The notes under the pieces were generated by a model that was given only the letters and a program-made list of their open reading frames with translations, did no database searches and was not told the DNA's origin. A DNA stretch of 5,228 nucleotides from Dermatophilaceae bacterium (GTDB lineage: Bacteria; Actinomycetota; Actinomycetes; Actinomycetales; Dermatophilaceae), in the NCBI GenBank assembly GCA_013361975.1, contig JABFXB010000138.1, forward strand, positions 1 to 5,228, in the 5' to 3' direction. Of this stretch, positions 1-5,228 are shown one piece after another (positions within the stretch are counted from its first letter, which is position 1; the number at the start of each line of letters is the position of its first letter). The translations under genes were made by a program, and so were the position numbers.

Positions 1-1854
1 CACCTGAGCGACCAAGACATCCAGCGCGACGCCATCTCGGGGGCCCGGATCCTCGTCGGCGACATGCTGATGTGGTCCGACCTCGACTCGCTCGACGTCC
101 CGCTCGCGGCACGCGAGGTCGTCCGCGCCGCCATCGCGGCGAAGCGGCCCCGCCGCGTGCTCCTGGCCGGCCCGCGGGCCGGCCTTCTCGTGGACGCGGT
201 CCCGACCGACGTCCCCGTCGACGTGCTCGTGCGCGCCCTCCCCGACGCCCGGGTGCTCGGTGACCGTGCCGGCCTGCACGCGTCGGCCGACCTCTACTGC
301 GGCGGCCTCGACGTCTTCGAGCCCGGCCACACCTACGACCTCGTCGTCGCCCTCGGCGGCCCGGAGCGCCTGCTCGGTCCCGACTCCGAGGGCCTCACCG
401 AGTCGCAGGCCGTGGCGCGGCTCGCGGCGGTGCTCGACGACGGTGGCCGGTTCGTGGTCGACCTCGCCAACGAGCTCGGCTTCACCGACCTCGTCTCCGC
501 CGTGCCCGACGAGACCCTCGAGTCCGACGCCGGGTGGCACATCGGCGCGCAGGGCTTCGCCACGCGCCACCTCTTCGCGCGCGAGCGGGCCGGGGTCCTC
601 GAGCGCGAGGGCCTCCAGGTCGAGGCGACCTTCGCCGCCATGCCGTCGGTCGACGAGCACCGGGTCCTCGTGCACGATGCCGCGCTGGGCGACGGTGCGC
701 TGCGCGACCAGGTCGGCTTCCACGCCGGCAAGGCGATGGACGAGCACTTCGCGACGACGCCGATGCTGCGCGAGCCCCGCAACGTCGTCGAGCGCGTGGT
801 GGAGGCCGGGATGCTCGACGAGCTCGCCCCCGCCTGGGTGGTCGTCGCGACCAAGGGCGCGACGGGCCAGCAGGCCGCCCCCGCCTACCCCGCCCTCGTG
901 GTCGCCGAGGCCGACTCCGCCAGCCGGTGGAGCACCGTCGCGGTCATCGCCGCCGACGGCTCCCAGTCGGTCGCGTGGGCCGACGAGCGCACCGACACCG
1001 AGACGAGCGAGGGCACCGTCTCGCGCGGGCTGGCGCCCCTGGCTCCCGGACGCTCGTTCGAGCTCGACCTCCGTCGCGCGTGCGCGACTCGACGCCACGC
1101 CGCCATCCGTACGCGTGTGCGCCAGTACGCCGCGTGGCTCGCCGACGGCAAGGTCTGGACCACCCAGACGGCGGAGCAGCGCTTCTTCGCGACGCCGGCC
1201 AACACCCTCGTCGACGGCGACCGGCTGCGCCTCGCCGACCCGTCGTGGCGACGCACCGGCGTCGTGTCGGGCGACGACGCCCTGGTGCGCGGCCTGCGTG
1301 ACTTCGCGCGCCGGCTGCTCGCGTCGGGCTCGGCGCACCCGTGGCGTGTCACAGTCACCCCTGACGAGCTCACCATCACCCTCGGCTCGATGGCGGGGCT
1401 CACGGTCACCGAGGCGATGATCGCCCGCGTCGCCCGCATCGAGGCGGAGGTCGCCTCCACGGTGGACGGTCGTCCCGAGGACCTGCCCGAGCTGCTCGAG
1501 CGCAACCTCGAGCAGGGCCAGTTCGCGCGCGACCTGCCCGCCCCGGACGAGATCGGCTTCCGTGAGCTGCTGACGCACCATCGGGTCATCTCGCGCGAGC
1601 TGCGCGAGAAGCAGGGCCAGGTCAAGTGGCTCGAGGGAACCCTGCGCCACCGCGACCGCTACATCCGCACCCTCGAGCGGGTGATCGAGCGCTACGAGGA
1701 CACGCTGACCTACCGCGCCGTCGAGGCCATGCGTGCACCGCGGCGCATCGCCACCGAGAAGGCCGTCGCGGCCGCCAAGTCGACCGCCCAGGACGCGCTG
1801 CCGCCCGGCGCGCTGAGCAAGGCGCGCCAGCTGGCCAAGCGCGTCCTCAAGTGA
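1..1854 (+). CDS. Methyltransferase-like protein with C-terminal coiled coil, 5'-partial
   Basis: Probably a class I SAM-dependent methyltransferase-like protein of a glycan cluster; substrate unknown. Numbering from the ATG at 64 (596 residues), residues 31-140 resemble a Rossmann fold: a strand with LLAGPRAG (33-40) where the SAM-binding glycine loop should be, YDLVVALGG (91-99), and LDDGGRFVVDLANELG (124-139), which matches the usual post-motif strand and turn. Residues 240-263 continue a pattern seen in polysaccharide-cluster methyltransferases. Residues about 275-465 are not recognised. Residues about 505-550 form a predicted coiled coil (I534, L537, I541, Y544, L548 in 3-4 spacing), followed by an Ala/Lys/Arg-rich tail ending KRVLK. 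The frame is open to the window edge, 20 of the first 21 codons end in G or C, and the ATG at 64 has no clear ribosome binding site. I therefore think translation starts upstream and the gene is cut by the window; start at 64 is the alternative. The glycine loop is degenerate, so catalytic activity is unproven. It converges on the minus-strand operon with an 18-nt gap. Confidence 0.75.
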   Translation, partial: HLSDQDIQRDAISGARILVGDMLMWSDLDSLDVPLAAREVVRAAIAAKRPRRVLLAGPRAGLLVDAVPTDVPVDVLVRALPDARVLGDRAGLHASADLYCGGLDVFEPGHTYDLVVALGGPERLLGPDSEGLTESQAVARLAAVLDDGGRFVVDLANELGFTDLVSAVPDETLESDAGWHIGAQGFATRHLFARERAGVLEREGLQVEATFAAMPSVDEHRVLVHDAALGDGALRDQVGFHAGKAMDEHFATTPMLREPRNVVERVVEAGMLDELAPAWVVVATKGATGQQAAPAYPALVVAEADSASRWSTVAVIAADGSQSVAWADERTDTETSEGTVSRGLAPLAPGRSFELDLRRACATRRHAAIRTRVRQYAAWLADGKVWTTQTAEQRFFATPANTLVDGDRLRLADPSWRRTGVVSGDDALVRGLRDFARRLLASGSAHPWRVTVTPDELTITLGSMAGLTVTEAMIARVARIEAEVASTVDGRPEDLPELLERNLEQGQFARDLPAPDEIGFRELLTHHRVISRELREKQGQVKWLEGTLRHRDRYIRTLERVIERYEDTLTYRAVEAMRAPRRIATEKAVAAAKSTAQDALPPGALSKARQLAKRVLK

Positions 1855-1872
1855 CGCGAGCCTGAGCCGGCT

Positions 1873-2322
1873 CTAGGTGGTGGTGGCCCACGACATCCCG
1901 TGGGCCACCACGATGTCGTCGACGCGACGCACGAGCCAGTGCACCTCGGCACCGGCCCGGCGTACCGGGCTCGTCGTCACCGGTGCCTCACGGGCGAGCA
2001 GCACCATCGGCACGTCGGCGAGCTTGGCGAGCACCTCGGTGGCGCACCACCGGTGCCAGAAGTCCTCGGGCTCCGCACCGGCGTTCTCGCCCCACCGCGC
2101 CCGCACCGTCGTGGGCACCGGCTGGAGTGCCAGCTCGGCGTCGACGGCGTGGCCCGATGCAGCGTCGTGCCCGGGCGCCGACGAGGGCAGCACCCAACAG
2201 ACCACCCGCCCGTCCGCGAGGTAGGAGTGGGCTCCTGAAGCGCACCGGTGGCCGGCGCGCTCCTCGACGACGAGCGGGTGGTCGCGGACGGCTGCTGCGA
2301 GCCGGTCCGCGCGGGTGTCCAT
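1873..2322 (-). CDS. Small 4'-phosphopantetheinyl transferase-like protein (degenerate)
   Basis: A 149-residue protein, last gene of the minus-strand operon, that I read as a divergent member of the 4'-phosphopantetheinyl transferase (PPTase) superfamily. Those enzymes move the phosphopantetheine arm of CoA onto a carrier-protein serine. Visible landmarks in the right order: His32-Ser33 (family SHS-like motif), D61-A-E63 in AVDAEL (family GxDxE, Mg-binding), and F88-W-H-R-W92-C-A-T-E96-V-L-A-K100 (family FxxxWxxKExxxK). The C-terminal VRRVDDIVVAHGMSWA fits the closing strands of the fold. Oddities: G before VD is A, Lys of the KE pair is Thr95, and the protein is shorter than usual Sfp-type enzymes (220 or more residues), nearer the AcpS size. 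The start overlaps the stop of the SDR gene by one base (TGATG) and has no strong ribosome binding site, so translation is probably coupled. Sharing an operon with an ACP supports the call. It could be an active divergent enzyme, a non-catalytic relative, or an unrelated protein with chance motifs. Confidence 0.55.
   Translation of the reverse strand: MDTRADRLAAAVRDHPLVVEERAGHRCASGAHSYLADGRVVCWVLPSSAPGHDAASGHAVDAELALQPVPTTVRARWGENAGAEPEDFWHRWCATEVLAKLADVPMVLLAREAPVTTSPVRRAGAEVHWLVRRVDDIVVAHGMSWATTT
1880..1911. terminator. Candidate bidirectional terminator hairpin between convergent genes
   Basis: GTGGTGGCCCACG (1880-1892) and CGTGGGCCACCAC (1899-1911) form a perfect 13-bp inverted repeat with a 6-nt loop. 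It sits just beyond the stop of the methyltransferase-like gene (1854) and inside the last codons of the PPTase-like gene, where two transcription units meet head to head. No U-tract follows on either strand, which is common for actinobacterial hairpins but weakens the call. A second, loopless palindrome, GAGCCGGCTC, lies at 1864-1873 in the same gap. Confidence 0.5.
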
Positions 2323-3071
2323 CAGATGCTGTTGCCGCCGTCGACGGTGAGGACCTGGCCGTTGATGTTGGTGTCCTTGAACAGCAGCATGTTGACCACG
2401 GGCACGATGTTGTCGGGCTCGACGAGGCGCCCCGAAGGCGTGCGGCGCGTGATCGTGTCGAGCTGCGTCTGGCCCAGCACCGAGCTCATCTCGGACGCGA
2501 AGAAGCCGGGGGCGACGCTGTTGACCAGGGCTCGTCCGTGCATCTCGCGGGCGAGGGTGCGCATCGCGCTGTCGAGCCCGCCCTTGGTGGCGGAGTAGGC
2601 GACGAGACCGGAGTAGCCGCGCTGGGCGCAGACGGAGGTCACCATGACGATGCGGCCCCGGTTGCCCTTGGCCATGATCCGGCGCAGCACCGCACGGGCC
2701 AGCAGCAGCGGCGCCGTCAGGTTGGTCTCGATGATCTTGGCGATCTGCTCGGGCGAGGTGTGCACGTGGAGGCTGTCCTGGCCCATCGCCGCGTTGTTGA
2801 CCAGCGCGTCGATCGGGCCGAGACGGCTCTCGGCGTCCTTGAGGAAGGCGTTGATGGCCTTGACGTCGGTGACGTCGACCGAAGCGGCGACGACCCGGTC
2901 GGGGTGGGCCGCCGCGACGGCCTCCAGCTCGGGGGTGACCGTGCGGGCGAAGGCAGCGACCTTGGCTCCCTGCGCGAGGATGTCCTCGACGATGGCCAGG
3001 CCGAGACCGCGGGAGCCGCCCGAGACGACGACCACGCTTGCGGGGCCGATGGGTTCGGTCTTGTCAGACAT
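2322..3071 (-). CDS. SDR-family oxidoreductase, FabG-like 3-ketoacyl-ACP reductase
   Basis: A classical short-chain dehydrogenase/reductase of 249 residues, the usual length for FabG-type enzymes. It has the N-terminal nucleotide-binding motif SGGSRGLG (17-24), acidic D66-V for adenine contact, NNAA (92-95), and a complete catalytic tetrad: Asn117, Ser146, Tyr159 and Lys163 (YSATK), followed by PG (188-189) and a C-terminal LTVDGGNS signature. Arg21 and Arg43 suggest preference for NADP(H), an inference from family knowledge. Start ATG at 3071-3069 overlaps the end of the ligase gene by 8 nt; an AAGGAG (3090-3085, minus strand) lies 13 nt upstream, rather far. With an ACP and a ligase in the same operon, the likely substrate is a 3-ketoacyl group on the ACP, giving a 3-hydroxyacyl product. 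SDR specificity cannot be read from sequence alone, so reduction of a sugar intermediate is an alternative. The family assignment is secure; the substrate is not. Confidence 0.9.
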   Translation of the reverse strand: MSDKTEPIGPASVVVVSGGSRGLGLAIVEDILAQGAKVAAFARTVTPELEAVAAAHPDRVVAASVDVTDVKAINAFLKDAESRLGPIDALVNNAAMGQDSLHVHTSPEQIAKIIETNLTAPLLLARAVLRRIMAKGNRGRIVMVTSVCAQRGYSGLVAYSATKGGLDSAMRTLAREMHGRALVNSVAPGFFASEMSSVLGQTQLDTITRRTPSGRLVEPDNIVPVVNMLLFKDTNINGQVLTVDGGNSI

Positions 3072-4281
3072 CGCTCTTCAGGGTCTCCTTGATCGGGATC
3101 TGGTCCAGGAACCGCACCCGCCGGGGCACGGAGTAGTCGGGAAGGCGCGCCGCGCACCAGGCGGTGAGCTCGGCGTCGGTGGCCTCGCCCGACAGCACGA
3201 CCTCGGCGGTCACGATGCTGCCGACGATCGGTGCCTTGCGCCCGCGGACGGAAGCCCAGGCCACTGCCGGGTGGGCCTGCAGCACGTCGCGCACGGCCGA
3301 CGCGGACGCCTTGGCGCCGCCGACGTTGATCTCGTCGGAAGCGATGCGGCCGGTGATGAGGACCCGGCCGTCGACCACCTCGACGTGGTCGCCGGTGCGC
3401 AGCACCTTGTCGATGCCCTCGCCGCGCTTGGGCGAGGCGATGAGCAGCTCGCCGTCGTCGATGGTGAGGGTCGCCCTGCCCTCCGTCTCGCGGCCGAGCC
3501 ACTGCTCGGGGAAGCCGGCCCGCCCGTCGTGGACGGCGATCGTCGCACCGGCCTCGCTGGAGGCGTAGATCCACGAGACACGAGCTTTGGGGAACATCTC
3601 GGTCAGGCGGGTGAGGATGGCCTGGTCGACCGGCTCTCCGCCGAGGGTGACCTGCTCGAGCGGCAGGGCCGCGACGCTCTCGGGGTCGCGGTAGAGGGCC
3701 TGGCGCCAGAAGGTGGGGGTGCCCGACGCGGCGGTCACGCCGACCTCCAGCGCCCGGGCCGGCCACGTGTCGAGCTCGTCGGGCTCGATGAAGAGGACGT
3801 CCTGCCCGGGGTGGGCGATGCTCAGCGTGACGACCTGCCACCACGCGTAGGCGCCGTGGGCGTACGGGCACAGCCAGGTGCGACGCGGCTGGTCACCGGC
3901 GACGGTGGTGAGGGACGCGAGCGTGTGTGCGACCTGCTTGGGACGCCCCGTGCTGCCGCTCGTGAGCAGCCAGACCCGGCCGGGGGTCGCGTCGCGTTCG
4001 GTCGTGGGCGGGGTGACGTCGTCGCCGTCGACGACGGCGAGGCCGGCGGCGCGGAGGTCGTCGGCGAGGTCGGGCGTGACGCGCGTGCGCGACGCGACGA
4101 GGACCTCGGAGTCAGCGGTCGCGGCAGCCCACACCGCGCGGGCGGCGTCGTGGTTGTCGCGCACGAGCACGGCTGCCGCGTCGGGCAGCTTCATCTCCTC
4201 GAGCTGGTCCCAGCGGCCGTCGAAGCCGCGGGTGATGATGCGGTTGGCGGCGCCGGCGTGACCGCCAGCTCCCGCGCTCAC
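3064..4281 (-). CDS. AMP-forming acyl/amino-acid ligase (ANL superfamily), compact
   Basis: An adenylate-forming enzyme expected to activate a carboxylic or amino acid with ATP and transfer it to the phosphopantetheine thiol of the ACP encoded just upstream, or to CoA. Motifs in order: TSGSTGRPK (107-115, A3 phosphate-binding loop), YASSEAG (239-245, A5), RTGD (296-299, A7, Asp299 for ribose), GRIASDEINVGGAK (311-324, A8 hinge), and C-terminal IPIKETLKSDV (395-405), where Lys402 aligns with the catalytic A10 lysine but Leu401 replaces the usual Gly. At 405 residues it is shorter than typical ligases (about 500-550); the A3 loop at residue 107 shows that the N-terminal domain is reduced. The start is a GTG whose bases overlap the ACP stop (GTGA, 4 nt), which favours it over the internal ATG at residue 30. 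The stop lies inside the start of the SDR gene. The substrate is unknown; a short-chain acid is a guess. Confidence 0.88.
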   Translation of the reverse strand: MSAGAGGHAGAANRIITRGFDGRWDQLEEMKLPDAAAVLVRDNHDAARAVWAAATADSEVLVASRTRVTPDLADDLRAAGLAVVDGDDVTPPTTERDATPGRVWLLTSGSTGRPKQVAHTLASLTTVAGDQPRRTWLCPYAHGAYAWWQVVTLSIAHPGQDVLFIEPDELDTWPARALEVGVTAASGTPTFWRQALYRDPESVAALPLEQVTLGGEPVDQAILTRLTEMFPKARVSWIYASSEAGATIAVHDGRAGFPEQWLGRETEGRATLTIDDGELLIASPKRGEGIDKVLRTGDHVEVVDGRVLITGRIASDEINVGGAKASASAVRDVLQAHPAVAWASVRGRKAPIVGSIVTAEVVLSGEATDAELTAWCAARLPDYSVPRRVRFLDQIPIKETLKSDV

Positions 4282-4529
4282 GCGGCCTGGAGCTGCTCGA
4301 GGAAGTCGAGCACGTCGGAGATCGTGGCGATCTGGCGCAGCTCGGGGGCGTCGAAGTTCAGCTCGTCGCCGATCTCGTCCTCGACCCGGAGGGCCAGCTC
4401 GGAGAAGTCGAGCGAGCGGAAGCCGATCTCCTCGAGGTTCGCCGAGTCGTCTGCGGGCATCGACTTGCCCTGGGCCTGAAGGACCTCGGCCATCATCGTC
4501 CGGATCGCGTCACGGCTCAGTGCGCTCAT
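4278..4529 (-). CDS. Acyl carrier protein
   Basis: An acidic 83-residue protein of standard ACP length and the first gene of the minus-strand operon. The four-helix ACP pattern is clear: helix I at about 5-20, then LEEIGFRSLDFSELALRVE (32-50), with Ser39 at the phosphopantetheine attachment position, and a last helix at about 69-81. The residue before the serine is Arg38 where most ACPs have Asp (DSL); the rest of helix II is rich in Glu and Asp as usual. It should be a dedicated carrier for the acid activated by the neighbouring ligase rather than the housekeeping fatty-acid ACP, since no fatty-acid synthesis genes surround it. The ATG has a plausible AAGGCGG site (4545-4539, minus strand) 9 nt upstream. 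The stop codon overlaps the GTG of the ligase gene by 4 nt, implying coupled translation and matched amounts. Confidence 0.92.
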   Translation of the reverse strand: MSALSRDAIRTMMAEVLQAQGKSMPADDSANLEEIGFRSLDFSELALRVEDEIGDELNFDAPELRQIATISDVLDFLEQLQAA

Positions 4530-4538
4530 GCTGTTGTT

Positions 4539-4545
4539 CCGCCTT
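4539..4545 (-). promoter_or_regulatory. Ribosome binding site of the ACP gene
   Basis: Minus-strand AAGGCGG, 9 nt upstream of the ACP ATG. It is the only good purine-rich site near that start and supports 4529 as the first base of the operon's first gene. Confidence 0.6.
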
Positions 4546-4568
4546 GGGCTGGGGGTTGGGGCGTCCGG

Positions 4569-4575
4569 TAGTCTA
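4569..4575. promoter_or_regulatory. Overlapping candidate -10 elements of divergent promoters
   Basis: The 112-nt gap between the ACP gene and the PseH-like gene must hold both promoters if they are transcribed locally. Its only AT-richer patch contains TAGTCTA. Read on the plus strand it gives TAGTCT (4569-4574); on the minus strand TAGACT (4575-4570). Both fit the actinobacterial TANNNT pattern. Predicted transcription starts would be near 4581 and 4563, leaving leaders of about 60 and 33 nt. I see no convincing -35 box at 16-18 nt for either direction; TTGGGC at 4544-4549 is 19 nt away for the plus strand. This is a weak prediction from pattern only. Confidence 0.35.
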
Positions 4576-4595
4576 ACAACGAATCCCCCACCGAC

Positions 4596-4622
4596 CGCCG
4601 CGGCCCCATGGAGCCCGCGGCG
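4596..4622. repeat. 8-bp GC inverted repeat in the PseH-gene leader
   Basis: CGCCGCGG (4596-4603) and CCGCGGCG (4615-4622) are perfect inverted copies separated by 11 nt. In RNA this would form an all-GC stem 19 nt upstream of the PseH-like start codon. It abuts a second palindrome. GC-rich DNA makes short inverted repeats common, so function is uncertain. Confidence 0.5.
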
Positions 4623-4634
4623 TCCTCATGAGGA
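4623..4634. repeat. 12-bp palindrome overlapping the PseH-gene ribosome binding site
   Basis: TCCTCATGAGGA is a perfect loopless palindrome whose right half contains the start of the Shine-Dalgarno sequence. It could serve as a dimeric-repressor operator, or pair the Shine-Dalgarno between two transcripts. Seen directly; any role is inference. Confidence 0.5.
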
Positions 4635-4636
4635 GG
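4631..4636 (+). promoter_or_regulatory. Ribosome binding site that fixes the PseH-like start
   Basis: AGGAGG lies 5 nt upstream of the ATG at 4642. It decides this start over the in-frame ATG at 4528, which has no such site, overlaps the start codon of the divergent ACP gene, and would add 38 Pro-rich residues without family resemblance. Confidence 0.85.
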
Positions 4637-4641
4637 GCCAG

Positions 4642-5133
4642 ATGCTCCGCCCCGCAACCGATGCCGACAGCGAGAACGTGCTCCGGTGGCGCAACCACCC
4701 GGAGGTCCGCGCCGTCTCGCTGACCCAGCACGAGATCACCGACGAGGAGCACGCCGCGTTCTGGGCGGCCACGCGTGACAACGACGCTCGCGAGATCTGG
4801 ATCTACGAGCGTCACGACGTGCCGTCGGGTGTCGTCACCTACTTCGACATCGACCGCGAGGCCGGCAGTGCGTGGTGGGGCTACTACCTCGACAACGACG
4901 GCCTCAAGGAGCGCGGCGAGCTGCTGCCCGCCTGGATCGAGATCCAGCGCCAGGCCAAGCGCCTCGCGTTCGACGAGCTCGGCCTCACGACCCTCGAGGG
5001 CGAGGTCCTCGAGGCCAATGAGGCCGTACGCCGGTTCAACCGTCGAAATGGATTCGAGGAGATCGAGCGTTACACCCAAGACATCGACGGCACCCCGACA
5101 CCCGTCCTGCGGGTTCGAGCCACGAAGGACTGA
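4642..5133 (+). CDS. pseH: GNAT N-acetyltransferase, PseH-like
   Basis: A 163-residue single-domain GNAT protein. In the pseudaminic acid pathway PseH acetylates the 4-amino group of UDP-4-amino-4,6-dideoxy-N-acetyl-altrosamine using acetyl-CoA, in the cytoplasm. The N-terminal LRWRNHPEVRAVSLTQHEI (14-32) is the characteristic opening of PseH-type and related sugar acetyltransferases. It is followed by EEHAAFW (35-41), the central strands GVVTYFDI (63-70), WWGYYLD (78-84), and the C-terminal LEGEVLEANEAVRRFNRRNG (118-137) ending in the GF turn typical of GNATs. The usual Q/RxxGxG/A pyrophosphate loop is not obvious; LKERGELLPAW (88-98) occupies that place. The next gene begins 6 nt after the stop and encodes a NeuB/PseI-type synthase, which strongly supports a nonulosonic acid role. 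A GNAT here favours pseudaminic over legionaminic acid, whose acetyltransferase is usually a hexapeptide-repeat protein. Another amino-sugar acetyltransferase remains possible. Confidence 0.82.
   Translation: MLRPATDADSENVLRWRNHPEVRAVSLTQHEITDEEHAAFWAATRDNDAREIWIYERHDVPSGVVTYFDIDREAGSAWWGYYLDNDGLKERGELLPAWIEIQRQAKRLAFDELGLTTLEGEVLEANEAVRRFNRRNGFEEIERYTQDIDGTPTPVLRVRATKD
5125..5129 (+). promoter_or_regulatory. Ribosome binding site of the PseI-like gene
   Basis: AAGGA lies inside the last codons of the PseH-like gene, 10 nt before the ATG at 5140, as expected for the next gene of an operon. Confidence 0.5.
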
Positions 5134-5139
5134 ACGAGT

Positions 5140-5228
5140 ATGAGCACCCCGGTCGAGACCCCAGCAACGACCTCACTGAACATCGGCGGCATCACCGTCG
5201 GGCCCGACGCACCGCCGTTCATCATCGC
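5140..5228 (+). CDS. pseI: Nonulosonic acid synthase (PseI/NeuB family), 3'-partial
   Basis: Only the first 29 codons are present. After a short Thr/Ser-rich leader, the sequence NIGGITVGPDAPPFIIA (from residue 14, the last residue inferred from two bases) matches the conserved opening of NeuB-family synthases: an IG..I segment, then a PPFIIAE-type first strand of the TIM barrel. These enzymes condense phosphoenolpyruvate with a 6-carbon amino sugar to give a 9-carbon sialic-acid-like sugar; PseI makes pseudaminic acid. The ATG has an AAGGA site and starts 6 nt after the PseH-like stop, so both are probably on one transcript. The PseI name rests on this short stretch plus the PseH-like neighbour; legionaminate or sialate synthase are alternatives. 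The rest lies beyond the window. Confidence 0.78.
   Translation, partial: MSTPVETPATTSLNIGGITVGPDAPPFII

Noticed and set aside
64..66. ATG at 64 as the certain start of the first gene
   Set aside because: No ribosome binding site is visible, and the same frame stays open with strong GC third-position bias to base 1, so an upstream start is more likely.
260..1420. Plus-strand open frame of 386 codons within the methyltransferase-like gene
   Set aside because: Ser/Pro/Arg/Ala-rich shadow in another frame; the main frame has the expected GC third-position bias and fold motifs.
1983..3092. Plus-strand open frame of 369 codons
   Set aside because: Antisense to the PPTase-like and SDR genes; low-complexity Arg/Gly/Ala translation with no family features.
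2717..3871. Minus-strand open frame of 384 codons
   Set aside because: Same strand as the ligase and SDR but out of frame with both; Arg/Pro/Ser-rich with no motifs.
2644..4479. Long plus-strand open frame of 611 codons
   Set aside because: It lies opposite the SDR, ligase and ACP genes, has Arg/Ala/Gly/Asp-rich translation without recognisable motifs, and is a typical high-GC antisense shadow.
4528..4641. Longer 201-residue version of the acetyltransferase starting at 4528
   Set aside because: The extra 38 residues are Pro-rich and unlike GNATs, the ATG overlaps the divergent ACP start, and a good AGGAGG precedes the ATG at 4642.
4573..5079. Minus-strand open frame opposite the PseH-like gene
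   Set aside because: Antisense shadow of a well-supported GNAT gene, with no recognisable domain.

Overview
The window is very GC-rich (about 70% by eye). Codon third positions are almost all G or C, start codons include GTG, and genes are tightly overlapped. This points to a high-GC Gram-positive actinobacterium, with a Nocardioidaceae-like relative as a guess. It looks like part of a surface-glycan or flagellar-glycan locus. Seven protein-coding genes fill nearly all of it; I see no RNA gene, IS element, CRISPR array or tRNA.

Layout: (1) Positions 1-1854, plus strand: the 3' part of a large protein with a methyltransferase-like N-terminal domain, an unrecognised middle region, a coiled coil and a basic tail. 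(2) Positions 1873-4529, minus strand: a four-gene operon read right to left: acyl carrier protein (ACP), AMP-forming ligase of the ANL superfamily, FabG-like SDR reductase, and a small protein resembling a 4'-phosphopantetheinyl transferase (PPTase). All junctions overlap (4, 8 and 1 nt). (3) Positions 4530-4641: a 112-nt divergent intergenic region with overlapping candidate -10 elements and two adjacent palindromes in front of the rightward genes. (4) Positions 4642-5228, plus strand: a GNAT acetyltransferase of the PseH type, then, 6 nt later, the first 29 codons of a NeuB/PseI-type nonulosonate synthase that runs off the window.

How they may work together: PseH and PseI are the N-acetylation and PEP-condensation steps of pseudaminic acid synthesis (established for Campylobacter and Helicobacter). 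The minus-strand operon has the parts for loading an acid onto a dedicated carrier: an ACP, an enzyme to adenylate and load it, a ketoreductase that could make a hydroxyacyl group, and a possible enzyme to install the phosphopantetheine arm. My inference is that it supplies an acyl group, for example a 3-hydroxyacyl, to decorate the nonulosonic acid or another sugar of the same glycan. No acyltransferase that would use it is visible here. The most unusual single item is the 149-residue PPTase-like protein with degenerate motifs at the end of that operon.
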